A stretch of DNA of 64,000 bases, from the NCBI RefSeq assembly GCF_023715705.1, contig NZ_JAMBOS010000003.1:62001-126000 (forward strand). The letters are read 5' to 3'. The stretch's first letter is position 1. Each line of letters starts with the position of its first letter. The notes under the pieces were generated by a model. That model saw nothing but the letters and a program-made list of their open reading frames with translations, was not told the DNA's origin and did no database searches. Position numbers and translations under genes: made by a program. This document shows, piece after piece, positions 9,077 to 18,032 of the stretch. Origin of the DNA: Halalkalibacter oceani. GTDB lineage: Bacteria; Bacillota; Bacilli; Bacillales; Bacillaceae_D.

Positions 9077-9746
9077 AGTAGCTTATGATGATAGTGTCGT
9101 CATTCGTGACGTATCGCTTGAGATCAAGCAGGGTCAGGTCGTTTGTCTGATGGGGCGAAATGGCGTTGGAAAAACGACAATTATTAAGACGATTATGGGC
9201 GTGCTGGCGAATCGAAAAGGAACGATCACGTATAAAGGCGAGGATGTCACAAGCAAGAATCCGACCTACCGGGCGAAAAAGGGCTTCGGCTTTGTTCCGC
9301 AGGGCCGGGAAATCTTCTCCAATCTGACGGTTTATGAAAATATCTTATTAGGGCTTGAGGCAAGAAGCGATAAGAAGCGGACGATTGATGAAACGATCTA
9401 TCAGTATTTTCCTGTATTAAAGGAAATGAAGGACCGCCCCGGCGGCGACCTGAGCGGCGGGCAGCAGCAGCAGCTTGCTTTTGCGAGAGCGCTTGTGTCC
9501 GAGCCGGAACTGCTGTTGCTTGATGAGCCGACAGAAGGAATCCAGCCGAATATCGTCGAGGATATTCAAAACGTTATTAAGGACATTAAGCAGAACCAAA
9601 AGGAAACCTCAATCCTACTTGTTGAGCAAAGCTTCGATTTCGCCAAGAGTGTCGCCGATTATTTCTATATCGTCGACAAAGGAAGAATCGTTTACGAAGG
9701 TGCGGAGCTGATTGAAGAAGAGGTCAGCCGGCTGCTCAGTGTATAA
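9054..9746 (+). CDS. urtE: urea ABC transporter ATP-binding protein UrtE
   Basis: A LivF-like ATPase of about 230 aa with Walker A GRNGVGKTT, signature LSGGQQQQLAFARAL, Walker B LLLLDEPTEGIQP and H-loop LLVEQSFDFA. The chosen start, ATG at 9054, gives the usual N-terminus MLQLQQLEVAYDD; a GTG at 9042 in the same frame would add four residues. It overlaps the end of urtD. It is the last gene of the urt operon, followed by a clear terminator. Confidence 0.92.
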   Translation: MLQLQQLEVAYDDSVVIRDVSLEIKQGQVVCLMGRNGVGKTTIIKTIMGVLANRKGTITYKGEDVTSKNPTYRAKKGFGFVPQGREIFSNLTVYENILLGLEARSDKKRTIDETIYQYFPVLKEMKDRPGGDLSGGQQQQLAFARALVSEPELLLLDEPTEGIQPNIVEDIQNVIKDIKQNQKETSILLVEQSFDFAKSVADYFYIVDKGRIVYEGAELIEEEVSRLLSV

Positions 9747-9814
9747 GAAAAAAAGCAGGGAGGACTCGAACGGTGATTGCTCATCGCCGTCGGGCTCACC
9801 TGCTTTTTCTTATA
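9744..9814. terminator. terminator after urtE
   Basis: A long stem pairs TAAGAAAAA-AAGCAGG (from 9744) with CCTGCTTTTTCTTA (9799-9812), with a nested hairpin CGGTGA/TCGCCG in the loop. The T-rich right arm makes it an intrinsic terminator for the urt operon, and its A-rich left arm would also serve the opposite strand. Confidence 0.8.
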
Positions 9815-9951
9815 GCAAAAGATCAGAAAGTAGTTTTCGCGGTGATTCGCATTGTAAGAGCCGAAGACAAAACTAGCTTCAGACCTAGTGACAATGGCTT
9901 CACAACGAGACCCCTGAAAAATGTCCTTTTTCGTAGTTCGACGAAAATGCT

Positions 9952-9982
9952 GCTAAAAAAGGGAAAATCGTCCTTTTTTAGC
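9952..9982 (-). terminator. terminator of the flavin monooxygenase gene
   Basis: GCTAAAAAAGG at 9952-9962 pairs with CCTTTTTTAGC at 9972-9982 around a short loop. On the minus strand it starts four bases after the stop codon of the gene at 9986. The rest of 9815-9951 holds only short imperfect inverted repeats. Confidence 0.65.
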
Positions 9983-9985
9983 CCC

Positions 9986-11005
9986 TTATACTTCAAGCAA
10001 TTCCGCGACAATTTCGTAGGAACGCAGGCGGTCCTGCTGATCATAAATTTGTGAATTAATGATCATTTCATCAGCCTTCGTTTCAGCAAGGAATTGCTCA
10101 AGCTTCTCCTTGATCGTCTCTTTCGTGCCGACAAGGGTCGTGCGGGAGTCGAGCGATTGTGATAAGCTGGCGAGCTCATAGCTGCTGACAACCTCCTCCA
10201 GGTTCTTGACCGGTGGCTTTAGAGGTGTCGGAGCACCGCGGCGCAAGCTCAGGAACTGCTGTTGCTGCGAGGTGGCAAGAAACTGGGCTTTCTCCTCTGT
10301 ATCGGCGGCAATCACATTAACGCCGACCATCGCATAAGGCTTCTTTAAAATCTCCGAAGGCTTAAAGTTATCACGATAGAGCCGAAGTGCAGGCAACGTG
10401 TACTCGGCGGCAAAGTGACTGGCAAAGGCGAAAGGCAAGCCTTTATGGGCAGCGAGCTGGGCACTGAAGCCGCTGGAGCCTAACAGCCAAATCGGGATTT
10501 CGGCTCCCTCGCCGGGAAAGGCGCGGACACGGGCTGACTCTCCACCGGCAAAATAGCCTTCCAATTCCTCAACAAGCTCAGGAAAATCCTCGCCCCGGCT
10601 CTGCAACGTACGGCGCAGCGCATATGCTGTCGCCTGATCGCTTCCTGGTGCCCGACCGAGTCCAAGATCAATCCGGCCCGGATACATCGCTTCAAGCGTG
10701 CCGAACTGCTCAGCGATCATTAAGGGCGCATGGTTTGGCAGCATAATGCCGCCAGAGCCGACGCGAATATGCTTCGTCGCCCCGGCGATATGACCAATCA
10801 CGACCGAAGTGGCCGAGCTGGCAATACCCGGCATATTATGATGCTCCGCAAGCCAATAGCGGTGAAAGCCCCATTTCTCTGTATGCTGGGCCAGCTCAAC
10901 GCTGTTTTTAAAAGACTGACTCGCGTCGCTGCCTTCCGTAATCGGAGCAAGATCCAACACGGATAACGGTATATTATGAAAATGTTTAGGGGTAAATGAG
11001 GTCAA
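9986..11005 (-). CDS. LLM-class (luciferase-like) flavin-dependent monooxygenase
   Basis: A 339-aa protein of the bacterial luciferase superfamily, group 1 (YwcH-like), expected to use FMNH2 and O2. The hallmark N-terminal run includes [44 protein letters not shown] and [21 protein letters not shown]. The start is TTG at 11005 because AAGGAGGG lies eight bases upstream; an upstream in-frame ATG at 11038 has no such site. The gene stands alone between two terminated regions. Its substrate cannot be told from the sequence. Confidence 0.85.
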   Translation of the reverse strand: MTSFTPKHFHNIPLSVLDLAPITEGSDASQSFKNSVELAQHTEKWGFHRYWLAEHHNMPGIASSATSVVIGHIAGATKHIRVGSGGIMLPNHAPLMIAEQFGTLEAMYPGRIDLGLGRAPGSDQATAYALRRTLQSRGEDFPELVEELEGYFAGGESARVRAFPGEGAEIPIWLLGSSGFSAQLAAHKGLPFAFASHFAAEYTLPALRLYRDNFKPSEILKKPYAMVGVNVIAADTEEKAQFLATSQQQQFLSLRRGAPTPLKPPVKNLEEVVSSYELASLSQSLDSRTTLVGTKETIKEKLEQFLAETKADEMIINSQIYDQQDRLRSYEIVAELLEV

Positions 11006-11301
11006 GGTCTTTCCCTCCTTAGAAATACATCCTTCCATAAAAATGATACGGCTTTTCTTTTGCAGCGTCCAATTAAACGGCTTGGATCAAATAAAGCCCT
11101 CTTGTAGCTTGCCCTGTATAAAGAGATTTTACCGGGGAGGTTTGGCTCTTGAATAGAAGGAAACGAATTGAGGATGGGCTCATAAAAAATATAGAGTGTG
11201 AACTATGGAAGGGAACTGCTTGTAAGTGGAAAGGAAGGGGGGGCGAGCCCCCAAAAAATAATAGAGCGGATGCCGAGTTGAATTCTGTGAAGAGCAGGGT
11301 T

Positions 11302-12306
11302 TTAGTGGGTACCACATGATTTCCGCACAATTAATGAGGTCGGAAGCTGAATGTGACGGTTATATTGAGGATTGCTCATTTTGTTTAATAAAGCATCAAA
11401 AGCGGTTTTCCCAATGGTATCCGGCGGCAAATTAACATTTGTTATCGGCGGCTCAATAATTTCCGAAGCCTCGAAGTCACCAAATCCAATTAGTGATACG
11501 TCATCGGGCCACCTCAGTGATAAGTTTTTTAAAGCTGAAATCGCTCCAATTGTCATCAGGTCACTTTGAATGAATAAAGCGGTTACGTCAGGCTGCCCTT
11601 TTAATAATCGTTCAGTTGCTCTCATTCCACCCTCGACAGTTCCGAAACCCTGATCCAAGTAATCCTCCCTGTAAGGGATACCGGCCAACTTCAAAGCTTC
11701 TTTGTAGCCGTTAAGACGGTCAATGGTAGTGGTGACATTTGGAAAATTATAGACAACCCCTATATGCTTGTGACCGTGAGACAGTAGATGATTTGTTGCA
11801 TCAAAACCGGCTTGATAGTCGTCGGCTGTAACCCGGGGAATCGTCTCTAAATCAGGGTCGTAGCGGTTCACCAACACAATCGGAAATTGTTTGTCAATTA
11901 ATGGTTGAAGATAATCAATATTATTTGACGTTGGTGATAAGATTAAGCCATCGACCATTTGTGAGGAGGTTAGAAGCTGAATAGACTCCTGCTCATAGTC
12001 GGCCTGTTCGTTTGTATCGATAAAAAGTAATCTATATCCATACTCTCGTGCTCGCTGACCAACAGCCTTCGTGATGTTCGTGATATAAGAATCTGGAAAA
12101 CTTGAAACGATTAAAGCGGCTGTTTTTGTATTTTTCTGGCGCAGATTTTGAGCAGAAGAATTAGGCACGTAATTATATTTTTTAATCACATCCATGATTT
12201 TTTTGTAAGTTTCCTCTGAGGTAGGTTTTGTTCCATTAATGACTCGAGAGACTGTAGCTACTGAAACATTTGCTTCCTTTGCAATATCTTTCATTGTGAC
12301 CTTCAT
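11302..12306 (-). CDS. LacI/GalR-family transcriptional repressor
   Basis: A 334-aa regulator. The N-terminal helix-turn-helix reads MKDIAKEANVSVATVSRVIN, followed by the hinge YVPNSSAQNLR that inserts in the DNA minor groove. The rest is a periplasmic-binding-protein-like effector domain (SQMVDGLILSP, VTADDYQAGFDATNHLLSHG, LSLIGFGDFEASEII). The ATG at 12306 has AAGGAG eight bases upstream. It is divergent from the TRAP/cyclase operon, and LacI-like operators lie beside its own start and at the operon promoter. It is probably the local repressor, with a carboxylate or lactone from that pathway as inducer; that is inference. Confidence 0.9.
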   Translation of the reverse strand: MKVTMKDIAKEANVSVATVSRVINGTKPTSEETYKKIMDVIKKYNYVPNSSAQNLRQKNTKTAALIVSSFPDSYITNITKAVGQRAREYGYRLLFIDTNEQADYEQESIQLLTSSQMVDGLILSPTSNNIDYLQPLIDKQFPIVLVNRYDPDLETIPRVTADDYQAGFDATNHLLSHGHKHIGVVYNFPNVTTTIDRLNGYKEALKLAGIPYREDYLDQGFGTVEGGMRATERLLKGQPDVTALFIQSDLMTIGAISALKNLSLRWPDDVSLIGFGDFEASEIIEPPITNVNLPPDTIGKTAFDALLNKMSNPQYNRHIQLPTSLIVRKSCGTH

Positions 12307-12323
12307 ATTCTTAACTCCTTATG

Positions 12324-12337
12324 GGTAATCGTTTTCA
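12324..12337. promoter_or_regulatory. LacI-type operator near the repressor start
   Basis: GGTAATCGTTTTCA, whose complement is TGAAAACGATTACC, has the central CG and flanking A/T symmetry of LacI-family operators. It shares GAAAACGATT-x-CC with the operator at 12516-12529. It lies 18 bp upstream of the repressor start codon, so it probably mediates autoregulation. Confidence 0.6.
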
Positions 12338-12478
12338 AAAAATGCTATAAAAACAATGTAAAAAAAGCATAAGCTTAATTCTTGTATATAAGTATATTCT
12401 AACACAAGTTTTGATTAAAGTGGAAAATAAAGCATAATAACAAGTGTTTTTTTAAATAAAAAAATTATCTAAAAATTC

Positions 12479-12529
12479 TTGACTTTATAAAAACGGAGGA
12501 TTATTATTGTTTTTAGGAAAACGATTTCC
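12479..12529 (+). promoter_or_regulatory. promoter and LacI-type operator of the TRAP/cyclase operon
   Basis: A sigma-A promoter TTGACT (12479-12484), 17-bp spacer, TATTAT (12502-12507) predicts a start near 12514. The palindromic operator GGAAAACGATTTCC at 12516-12529 covers the first transcribed bases, an ideal position for repression. The remaining sequence of this 374-bp divergent gap is AT-rich. Confidence 0.75.
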
Positions 12530-12589
12530 CGAAAATGTGTTCTTGTTACATCTGGATTGGAAATGGATTGTTTAGTAAAGGAGGTTTGA

Positions 12590-12619
12590 ATGATCACTTG
12601 TCTATTTTGTCCTAAATAA
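12590..12619 (+). CDS. possible 9-residue leader peptide
   Basis: A strong ribosome binding site AAAGGAGG at 12578-12585 is followed by ATG at 12590 and a nine-codon frame reading MITCLFCPK, then TAA. It ends immediately before the cre-like box. It could be a leader peptide coupling translation to operon expression, or a chance start. No attenuator hairpin was recognised. Confidence 0.3.
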   Translation: MITCLFCPK

Positions 12620-12633
12620 CTAAAGCGCTTTCA
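12620..12633 (+). promoter_or_regulatory. cre-like box in the TRAP/cyclase leader
   Basis: CTAAAGCGCTTTCA is close to the CcpA consensus and palindromic around GCGC. It lies about 106 bp after the predicted transcription start, in the untranslated leader, where CcpA could block elongation. The local LacI protein could also bind it; its sequence differs from the other two operators. Confidence 0.55.
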
Positions 12634-12680
12634 TTACGTATTTAAGTGAAAAAATCAACGCTAAAAAGGAGTGAATTAGT

Positions 12681-13724
12681 TTGAAGAAAACATTTTTTCT
12701 GTTGTTGCTTAGTCTGAGTATGATACTCGTTGGTTGCGGCTCTTCGGAAACAAGTGATACAGGGAGTGCTCAAGATCAAGCCGGTGGAGAAGAAGCGTCA
12801 AGAGATGGCGGAGGTGAAAGTATTGAATTTGGTTTTGGCCATGCGATGGCCCCAGATCACCCAGAGCACTTAGCGGCCGTGCGAATGGGGGAGATACTGG
12901 ATGAGGAAACTGAAGGTCGGATTAAAGTAAATGTATACCCGTCCGCTCAGTTGGGTGGCTCTCGTGAATTAATGACTGGTGTGCAAAATGGCAGTGTCGA
13001 AATGGTGGCAACGTCGACCTTTGGTACGGTGGACCAGCAACAGCTAGTTGTAAATCTTCCCTATTTGTTTGAAGATTTCGATCATATTAACCGTTTTGTT
13101 AATAGCGATATTTCAACGGATTTGCTGGCAAGGTTGCAGGATCATAATGTTTATGGGTTAGGCTTCTGGACGGTCGGATTTCGAAATATAGGAAATAGAC
13201 ATCACCCGCTTGAGACCCCAGCTGACTTAAACGGTTTACTTATTCGTGCATTTGAGGATGAAATGTTGAAGGACACACTTGAAGCGCTTGGTGCTGACGT
13301 AACTGTAATGCCGATTACGGAAGTCTATACTGCCTTGCAAACAGGCGCGATTGATGGGGAGGAAAACCCGTATGTTATTACAGCCACCCAAAAGTTTCAA
13401 GAGGGCTATGATTACAAAACAGAAACACGACACTTGAACAACTTTGAAATTGTTGCCGCCAATCTCGATTGGTGGAACGGTTTAACGGAAGACGATCAGG
13501 AAATGATTCTCACTGCTTACAGTCAGGCTACTGAATATTACAACCAACTTCAGCAGGAGGCGGATGAAAAGTATAAGCAGGAACTGATTGATGACGGGCT
13601 GCAAATTAATGATATCGAGGACTATCAACCGTGGATTGATGCTGTTCAGCCTGTTTATGAGAAGTGGGAGGATACATTTGGCGCAGATTTAGTCAACTCA
13701 ATTCGTGAACTGGGATGGCAGTAA
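12681..13724 (+). CDS. dctP: TRAP transporter substrate-binding lipoprotein (DctP family)
   Basis: A 347-aa solute receptor for a TRAP transporter. The lipobox LVGC puts the lipidated Cys at residue 19, then an acidic linker. The binding domain shows FGHAMAPDHPEHLAAVRMGE, YPSAQLGGSRELMTGVQNG, GFRNIGNRHHPLETPADLNG and LLIRAFEDEM. The conserved Arg of that last motif normally contacts the substrate carboxylate. The start is TTG at 12681 with AAGGAGTGA upstream. First real gene of an operon with DctQ, DctM, cyclase-family proteins and an SDR. Substrate is probably an organic acid, not identified. Confidence 0.9.
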   Translation: MKKTFFLLLLSLSMILVGCGSSETSDTGSAQDQAGGEEASRDGGGESIEFGFGHAMAPDHPEHLAAVRMGEILDEETEGRIKVNVYPSAQLGGSRELMTGVQNGSVEMVATSTFGTVDQQQLVVNLPYLFEDFDHINRFVNSDISTDLLARLQDHNVYGLGFWTVGFRNIGNRHHPLETPADLNGLLIRAFEDEMLKDTLEALGADVTVMPITEVYTALQTGAIDGEENPYVITATQKFQEGYDYKTETRHLNNFEIVAANLDWWNGLTEDDQEMILTAYSQATEYYNQLQQEADEKYKQELIDDGLQINDIEDYQPWIDAVQPVYEKWEDTFGADLVNSIRELGWQ

Positions 13725-13746
13725 AAATCGTTATACGAGCTGGGGC

Positions 13747-13785
13747 GAGTTGTCCCGAAGGCAAGCAACTCCTCCGGGACAACTC
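13747..13785 (+). repeat. inverted repeat between dctP and dctQ
   Basis: GAGTTGTCCCG at 13747-13757 pairs perfectly with CGGGACAACTC at 13775-13785 over a 17-base loop. No T run follows. Such hairpins after a binding-protein gene commonly stabilise its transcript so that more receptor than permease is made; that role is inferred. Confidence 0.7.
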
Positions 13786-13811
13786 CAGTCGGACTTTAGG
13801 GAGGTTTCCGA

Positions 13812-14339
13812 ATGTGGATTAGGTATTTGAGCGATAAGCTTGATAGCCTTTCAAGGATCATCACAATGGTTCTACTAGTGATCATGTTCATAAATGTATT
13901 TGGCACTGCCGCCTTGCGGTATGTAATTGGAATTAGTTTTGTCGGGTCTTATGATTTTGCGCGGATCTTTTTCTTATGGTGTACGTTCTTTGGAGCCTGC
14001 ATCGTTTTTAAACAAAAGGAGCACTCTCGTTTTGAGTTTTTTTACATTAGAACAAAAGGAATGGTAAGAAAAACAATTGATGTGCTCTGTAATTTATTGT
14101 ATGTGGGCTTTTTTTGCATGATTCTAGTTGTCGGTACACGATTGACAATTTCTATATCCACTCAAGTACTCCCGGCTTCCGGAGTATCAGCAGTTTGGCT
14201 TTATTTGCCGATTGTGTTAGCGGCCTTTGTAATGCTTGTTCACGTTTTGAATTTTCTATATACCGATTTTTTTAGTCCTAGAAGTAATGAAGAATCGAAA
14301 TCGGACATTGAGCGCCTAAGTAAGGGGATGAAGGCATGA
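13812..14339 (+). CDS. dctQ: TRAP transporter small permease (DctQ family)
   Basis: A 175-aa membrane protein with four predicted helices. It shows the family pattern SYDFARIFFLWCTFFGACIVFKQKEH, where the hydrophobic run and charged EH follow the second helix. It pairs with DctM to form the Na+-coupled transporter membrane domain. The ATG at 13812 has GGGAGG upstream. The stop overlaps the dctM start (ATGA). Confidence 0.85.
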   Translation: MWIRYLSDKLDSLSRIITMVLLVIMFINVFGTAALRYVIGISFVGSYDFARIFFLWCTFFGACIVFKQKEHSRFEFFYIRTKGMVRKTIDVLCNLLYVGFFCMILVVGTRLTISISTQVLPASGVSAVWLYLPIVLAAFVMLVHVLNFLYTDFFSPRSNEESKSDIERLSKGMKA

Positions 14340-15610
14340 CACTCATTTTAGTGATTGTTTTATTTGCCGGTTTATCATTCATCGGTATGCCATTGGCGTT
14401 TTCATTAGGTATTGGAACTGCAATTTCTGTCTTTTTTACGATGGACGTCCCCCTCCATATCATGGTGGAAAGAATGCTGCTTGGAGTGGATTCCTTCCTA
14501 TTTTTAGCTGTTCCGTTGTTCATTTTAGCCGCAGGGATTATGAATCGGGCGGGAATTACGAGAAGAATCTTTTCGTTTGCAAGAGCGTTAGTCGGTCAGG
14601 TGCCTGGCGCTCTAGGCCACTCAAATGTTTTAGCGAGTATCATCTTTGCCGGCATTTCCGGCTCAGCGGTTGCCGATAGTGCTTCTTTAGGTAAGGTGGA
14701 AATTAAGGCAATGGAGGAACAAGGGTATCCGAAACCATTTTCCGCAGCTGTGACTTGTGCATCCTCAACGATTGGACCTATTTTTCCGCCTAGTATTCCG
14801 ATGGTTATTTTCGGAGGAATTGCCGGTGTCTCCGTCGGCGAGCTTTTCCTGGGCGGTGTAATCCCAGGACTATTGATTGCAGTCTGCTTAATGGTGCTTA
14901 TCTATGTTATTTCCGTTCGGAAAAACTATCCGCGCGATGAAAAATTCTCATTGGGACGCGCCGGAAAAACATTTATGTCAGCCCTTTTTCCTTTGATGAC
15001 ACCAGTACTGATTGTTGGCGGAATAGTAACAGGTGTGTTTACTCCGACTGAAGCGGCAGCTTTTACAGTAGTGTATGCGTTTATTTTAGGTTTTTTTGTT
15101 TATCGCGAGCTGAAGTTAGCAATGCTGCCTGAGATTTTTATGGAAACAATTATTACTTCAGCTGTTGTGATGCTCATTATTTCGGTTGCTTCAGCATTCT
15201 CATGGGTCCTTACAATGGAACAGCTCGGAAACCTGTTAGCACAATGGGCTTCAGCTGTTGATAATCCATTGCTATTCCTGGTTATTATCAATATTTTTTT
15301 ATTGCTGCTTGGAATGGTGATGGAAACAACGGCTGTTTTAATTATCATGACGCCGTTTTTTGTCCCATTGGCCCAGACGCTTGGCATTGATATGGTTCAC
15401 TTTGGCGTGATGATGGTCTTGAATCTGATGATTGGCTTGTCGACCCCGCCATTTGGCTTGGGGCTATTTACAACAAGTAAAATTGCTGATCTTTCTTTAG
15501 AAGCAGTAATGAAATCAATTTTACCTTTTATCCCAATTTTGTTAGTGGCATTGATTTTAGTTATCCTATTTCCGACTCTTACGACGTGGCTGCCGTCTTT
15601 GCTGATGTAA
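14336..15610 (+). CDS. dctM: TRAP transporter large permease (DctM family)
   Basis: A 424-aa membrane protein with about 12 hydrophobic segments. Landmarks are LAVPLFILAAGIMNRAGITRRIF, FAGISGSAVADSASLG, the TIGPIFPPSIPMVIFGG segment, GVFTPTEAAAFTVVYAF and GLSTPPFGLGLF. The two re-entrant PP-containing loops are typical of the ion- and substrate-binding core. Translationally coupled to dctQ by a four-base overlap. Confidence 0.93.
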   Translation: MTLILVIVLFAGLSFIGMPLAFSLGIGTAISVFFTMDVPLHIMVERMLLGVDSFLFLAVPLFILAAGIMNRAGITRRIFSFARALVGQVPGALGHSNVLASIIFAGISGSAVADSASLGKVEIKAMEEQGYPKPFSAAVTCASSTIGPIFPPSIPMVIFGGIAGVSVGELFLGGVIPGLLIAVCLMVLIYVISVRKNYPRDEKFSLGRAGKTFMSALFPLMTPVLIVGGIVTGVFTPTEAAAFTVVYAFILGFFVYRELKLAMLPEIFMETIITSAVVMLIISVASAFSWVLTMEQLGNLLAQWASAVDNPLLFLVIINIFLLLLGMVMETTAVLIIMTPFFVPLAQTLGIDMVHFGVMMVLNLMIGLSTPPFGLGLFTTSKIADLSLEAVMKSILPFIPILLVALILVILFPTLTTWLPSLLM

Positions 15611-15705
15611 GTGTTAAGAAATAGGTAAAGGGGGTGAGCAACGAAAGAATTGAAATAAGGTGTTTAGAAACAAACCAACGTAGTGCAAGAAAGGAGATAG
15701 AAAGG

Positions 15706-16497
15706 ATGTCAAAAACAATTAACCTTACTTTACCGCTTTATCCAGGAATGCCGGTCGGAAATGTTTGGGCGTGGGATGCCCCGTTTCGCCAAGAGCCCAT
15801 TGTAACGTTGGAGACTAATGGAGTGCGGATCGATGCTTTGTCGTTTCATTCCGAAACAGGGACGAGACTAATGATGGCAGCAACGATTGATGATAATGCT
15901 CCGACAATTGGTGAAATTGAGCTTGATAAATTTGTCAACTGTGAAGCTGTAGTAATCGATATTCCGAAAGGTGCGGAGGAAGAAATTGGACCGGAGGATA
16001 TCGATCGGCATGTTGCTAATAACCCTGATTACCACATGGGGGATATTGTTCTCATTCGAACAGGGTGGGGAAATAATAAGCGATATGAGAAATTAGGAGA
16101 TGATTATGCCATTAAGACCCCTCATTTTAGCGAGGCCGGATCTATTAGACTTGCTGAAATAATGAAGGAAAAGGGTAGCGATACGGTGGCAATTGACGTC
16201 GCTTATATTGGGTCATGTGGCTGGAAGCATATGAAAAAAGAGTGGGTCGACCTTCCTAAATGGCTTCGGCCACCGTTCCCATCAGAAACAGCAAAAATCT
16301 ACCTAAAGAATTATACGAAGGATAAGGCCTGGCCTGACTGGGCCGCTTCATGGCCGCTTCATGCCCATGGCTATATCATTGCTGCCTTATGTAATCTAGA
16401 CCAAATTACAAGCAAACGAATCAAACTGACCGCTTTACCATTAATGGCAAGAGACTGTATAGGGGCTCCTGTTACTGTTGTGGCCATCGAGGACTAA
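15706..16497 (+). CDS. cyclase-family protein with altered metal motif (paralog 1)
   Basis: A 263-aa member of the cyclase/kynurenine formamidase-like family (MSKTINLTLPLYPGMPVGNV at the start, LIRTGWGNN mid-protein). The canonical metal-binding motif HxxTHxDxPxH is replaced: the aligned segment at residues 50-60 is ETGTRLMMAAT, so all four ligands are Glu, Arg, Met and Thr. The C-terminal conserved Glu is also Ala (YIIAALCNL). The start ATG at 15706 has AAGGAGA upstream; an earlier in-frame GTG at 15634 has weaker support. It resembles the protein at 18033. It may use a different chemistry or be a non-hydrolytic binding protein. Confidence 0.8.
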   Translation: MSKTINLTLPLYPGMPVGNVWAWDAPFRQEPIVTLETNGVRIDALSFHSETGTRLMMAATIDDNAPTIGEIELDKFVNCEAVVIDIPKGAEEEIGPEDIDRHVANNPDYHMGDIVLIRTGWGNNKRYEKLGDDYAIKTPHFSEAGSIRLAEIMKEKGSDTVAIDVAYIGSCGWKHMKKEWVDLPKWLRPPFPSETAKIYLKNYTKDKAWPDWAASWPLHAHGYIIAALCNLDQITSKRIKLTALPLMARDCIGAPVTVVAIED

Positions 16498-16518
16498 GCT
16501 TGATGAGGAGGGCTTTAC

Positions 16519-17187
16519 GTGATGAAAATGGTTGATTTATCCATGACAGTGAAAGACCATTGGCGTTGGAACATTAACCATGAGCTGACGGGTGATTTTA
16601 AGGAGGGAGATGATTTTAGATCCTCCCGCTTACAAACAAGTGCCCACGCCTTTACTCATGTTGATACACCGTTGCATTGCAAGGAAAAAGCGGTAACGAT
16701 TGAAAAGCTTAACGTAGATGCCTACAGTGGTGAAGCGGTAGTTATCGATCTATCAGCGAAACAGGCTGATGAAGCAATTACAGTGGCTGACTTAGAAAAT
16801 AACGGTAAATTACACGATAATGAAAAAATTATTCTATTAAAAACCTGCTGGGATGAAAAGTATAGTCCTTACAGTCGAGAATATTGGTCAAAAGCACCAT
16901 ATGTGACAGAAGAGGCGGCCATATGGTTAAAGGAGCGAAACCCGGAGGTAGTTGGGTTCGATTTTCCTCAGGATTACCCGATGAAGCTCATTGATGGGAC
17001 TGGCAAATTTGGTTTGAAGGACATGCCGACTCATGATCTTCTGTTGAAAGAGGGCATTCTACTGGTTGAGTATTTATGTGGCATGTCTCAACTCACAAGC
17101 TCCCGCGTGCAGTTTATTTGCCTACCAATCAAGCTAATGGGCTTTGAAGGGGCTCCGGCAAGGGCTATTGTAATTGAGAATAACTAA
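16519..17187 (+). CDS. cyclase-family metal-dependent hydrolase
   Basis: A 222-aa cyclase-family protein with the intact metal motif HAFTHVDTPLH (His43, His47, Asp49, His53) and the C-terminal GILLVEYLCGM with its conserved Glu. Relatives include kynurenine formamidase and isatin hydrolase, which hydrolyse amide or lactam bonds with Mn or Zn. Start GTG at 16519 (an ATG directly follows), with GAGGAGGG upstream. It sits between paralog 1 and an SDR gene in the TRAP operon, so it probably acts on the imported compound or a product of it. Confidence 0.82.
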   Translation: MMKMVDLSMTVKDHWRWNINHELTGDFKEGDDFRSSRLQTSAHAFTHVDTPLHCKEKAVTIEKLNVDAYSGEAVVIDLSAKQADEAITVADLENNGKLHDNEKIILLKTCWDEKYSPYSREYWSKAPYVTEEAAIWLKERNPEVVGFDFPQDYPMKLIDGTGKFGLKDMPTHDLLLKEGILLVEYLCGMSQLTSSRVQFICLPIKLMGFEGAPARAIVIENN

Positions 17188-17216
17188 AAAGGCAGGAATA
17201 AGGTAGGAGGTAGTTT

Positions 17217-18005
17217 ATGAGTTTCTCCGGAAAGACAGCAGTTGTAACTGGCGGCGCGAGCGGAATTGGACTTGAAACAGTACAGCTGTTTGCTGAACAG
17301 GGAGCATCTGTAGCGCTCATTGATATTAACGAGGAAGCGATTAATGAAGCGGTGGAAGCGACGGTTGCCAAAACAGGCAACAAAAATATTATTGCCATGC
17401 AAACAGATGTATCTGATAGTATGCAAGTCTCGGTTATGGCAGAGCAGGTCTATACGGCGTTTGGACGAATTGATTGTTTAGTCAATTCGGCGGCGATAAG
17501 AGTTTCGGGGAATGCGATGACGTTAGAGGAAGATATTTGGGATCAGGTGATCAATGTTAATTTGAAGGGGATGTTTTTAACAGCGAAATATTGCCTACCT
17601 AAAATGATTGAGGGTGGGGGCGGGGCGATTGTTCATATTTCATCCGTTCAAGCCTTTGCCTCGCAAAAAAACGTTGTAGCCTACACGACGTCAAAAGGCG
17701 GCATTAACGCCTTGACAAGAGCGATGGCGATCGATCATGCCGAGGCAGGTGTTCGCGTCAACGCCGTATGTCCAGGAACGATTTATACCCCTGCCTTAGT
17801 GAAGTCAGCAAGTCGTTTTGCCGGAGATGAAACATTAAAAGCCTGGGGCGCAGATCATCCGGTTGGAAGGCTTGGGGAAAGCAGGGAAATTGCTGAATTC
17901 GCTGTCTTCCTATGTAGCGAAAAGGCGAGCTTTGCCACAGGCGGCGTCCACACAGTGGATGGAGGGCTGCTTGCCAAACTGCCCTGTGAATTACCTGAAA
18001 AATAA
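17217..18005 (+). CDS. SDR-family NAD(P)-dependent dehydrogenase
   Basis: A 262-aa classical short-chain dehydrogenase. It has cofactor motif TGGASGIGLE, the acidic residue of LIDINEE after beta-2 (suggesting NAD), NSAAIR in place of NNAG, catalytic Ser in HISSVQAFA, and YTTSKGG with catalytic Tyr and Lys. The C-terminus GGVHTVDGGLLA is typical. RBS TAGGAGG precedes ATG 17217. It probably oxidises a hydroxyl intermediate in the pathway fed by the TRAP transporter; the substrate is unknown. Confidence 0.88.
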   Translation: MSFSGKTAVVTGGASGIGLETVQLFAEQGASVALIDINEEAINEAVEATVAKTGNKNIIAMQTDVSDSMQVSVMAEQVYTAFGRIDCLVNSAAIRVSGNAMTLEEDIWDQVINVNLKGMFLTAKYCLPKMIEGGGGAIVHISSVQAFASQKNVVAYTTSKGGINALTRAMAIDHAEAGVRVNAVCPGTIYTPALVKSASRFAGDETLKAWGADHPVGRLGESREIAEFAVFLCSEKASFATGGVHTVDGGLLAKLPCELPEK

Positions 18006-18032
18006 AAAATATGATTTGAGGAGGAATAACAA

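Noticed and set aside
11073-11330. Possible small gene between the flavin monooxygenase and the LacI gene
   Set aside because: It overlaps the LacI stop codon, has low-complexity content and no ribosome binding site. The 296-bp gap holds a GGGGG-CGAG-CCCCC hairpin without a T run and nothing else clear.
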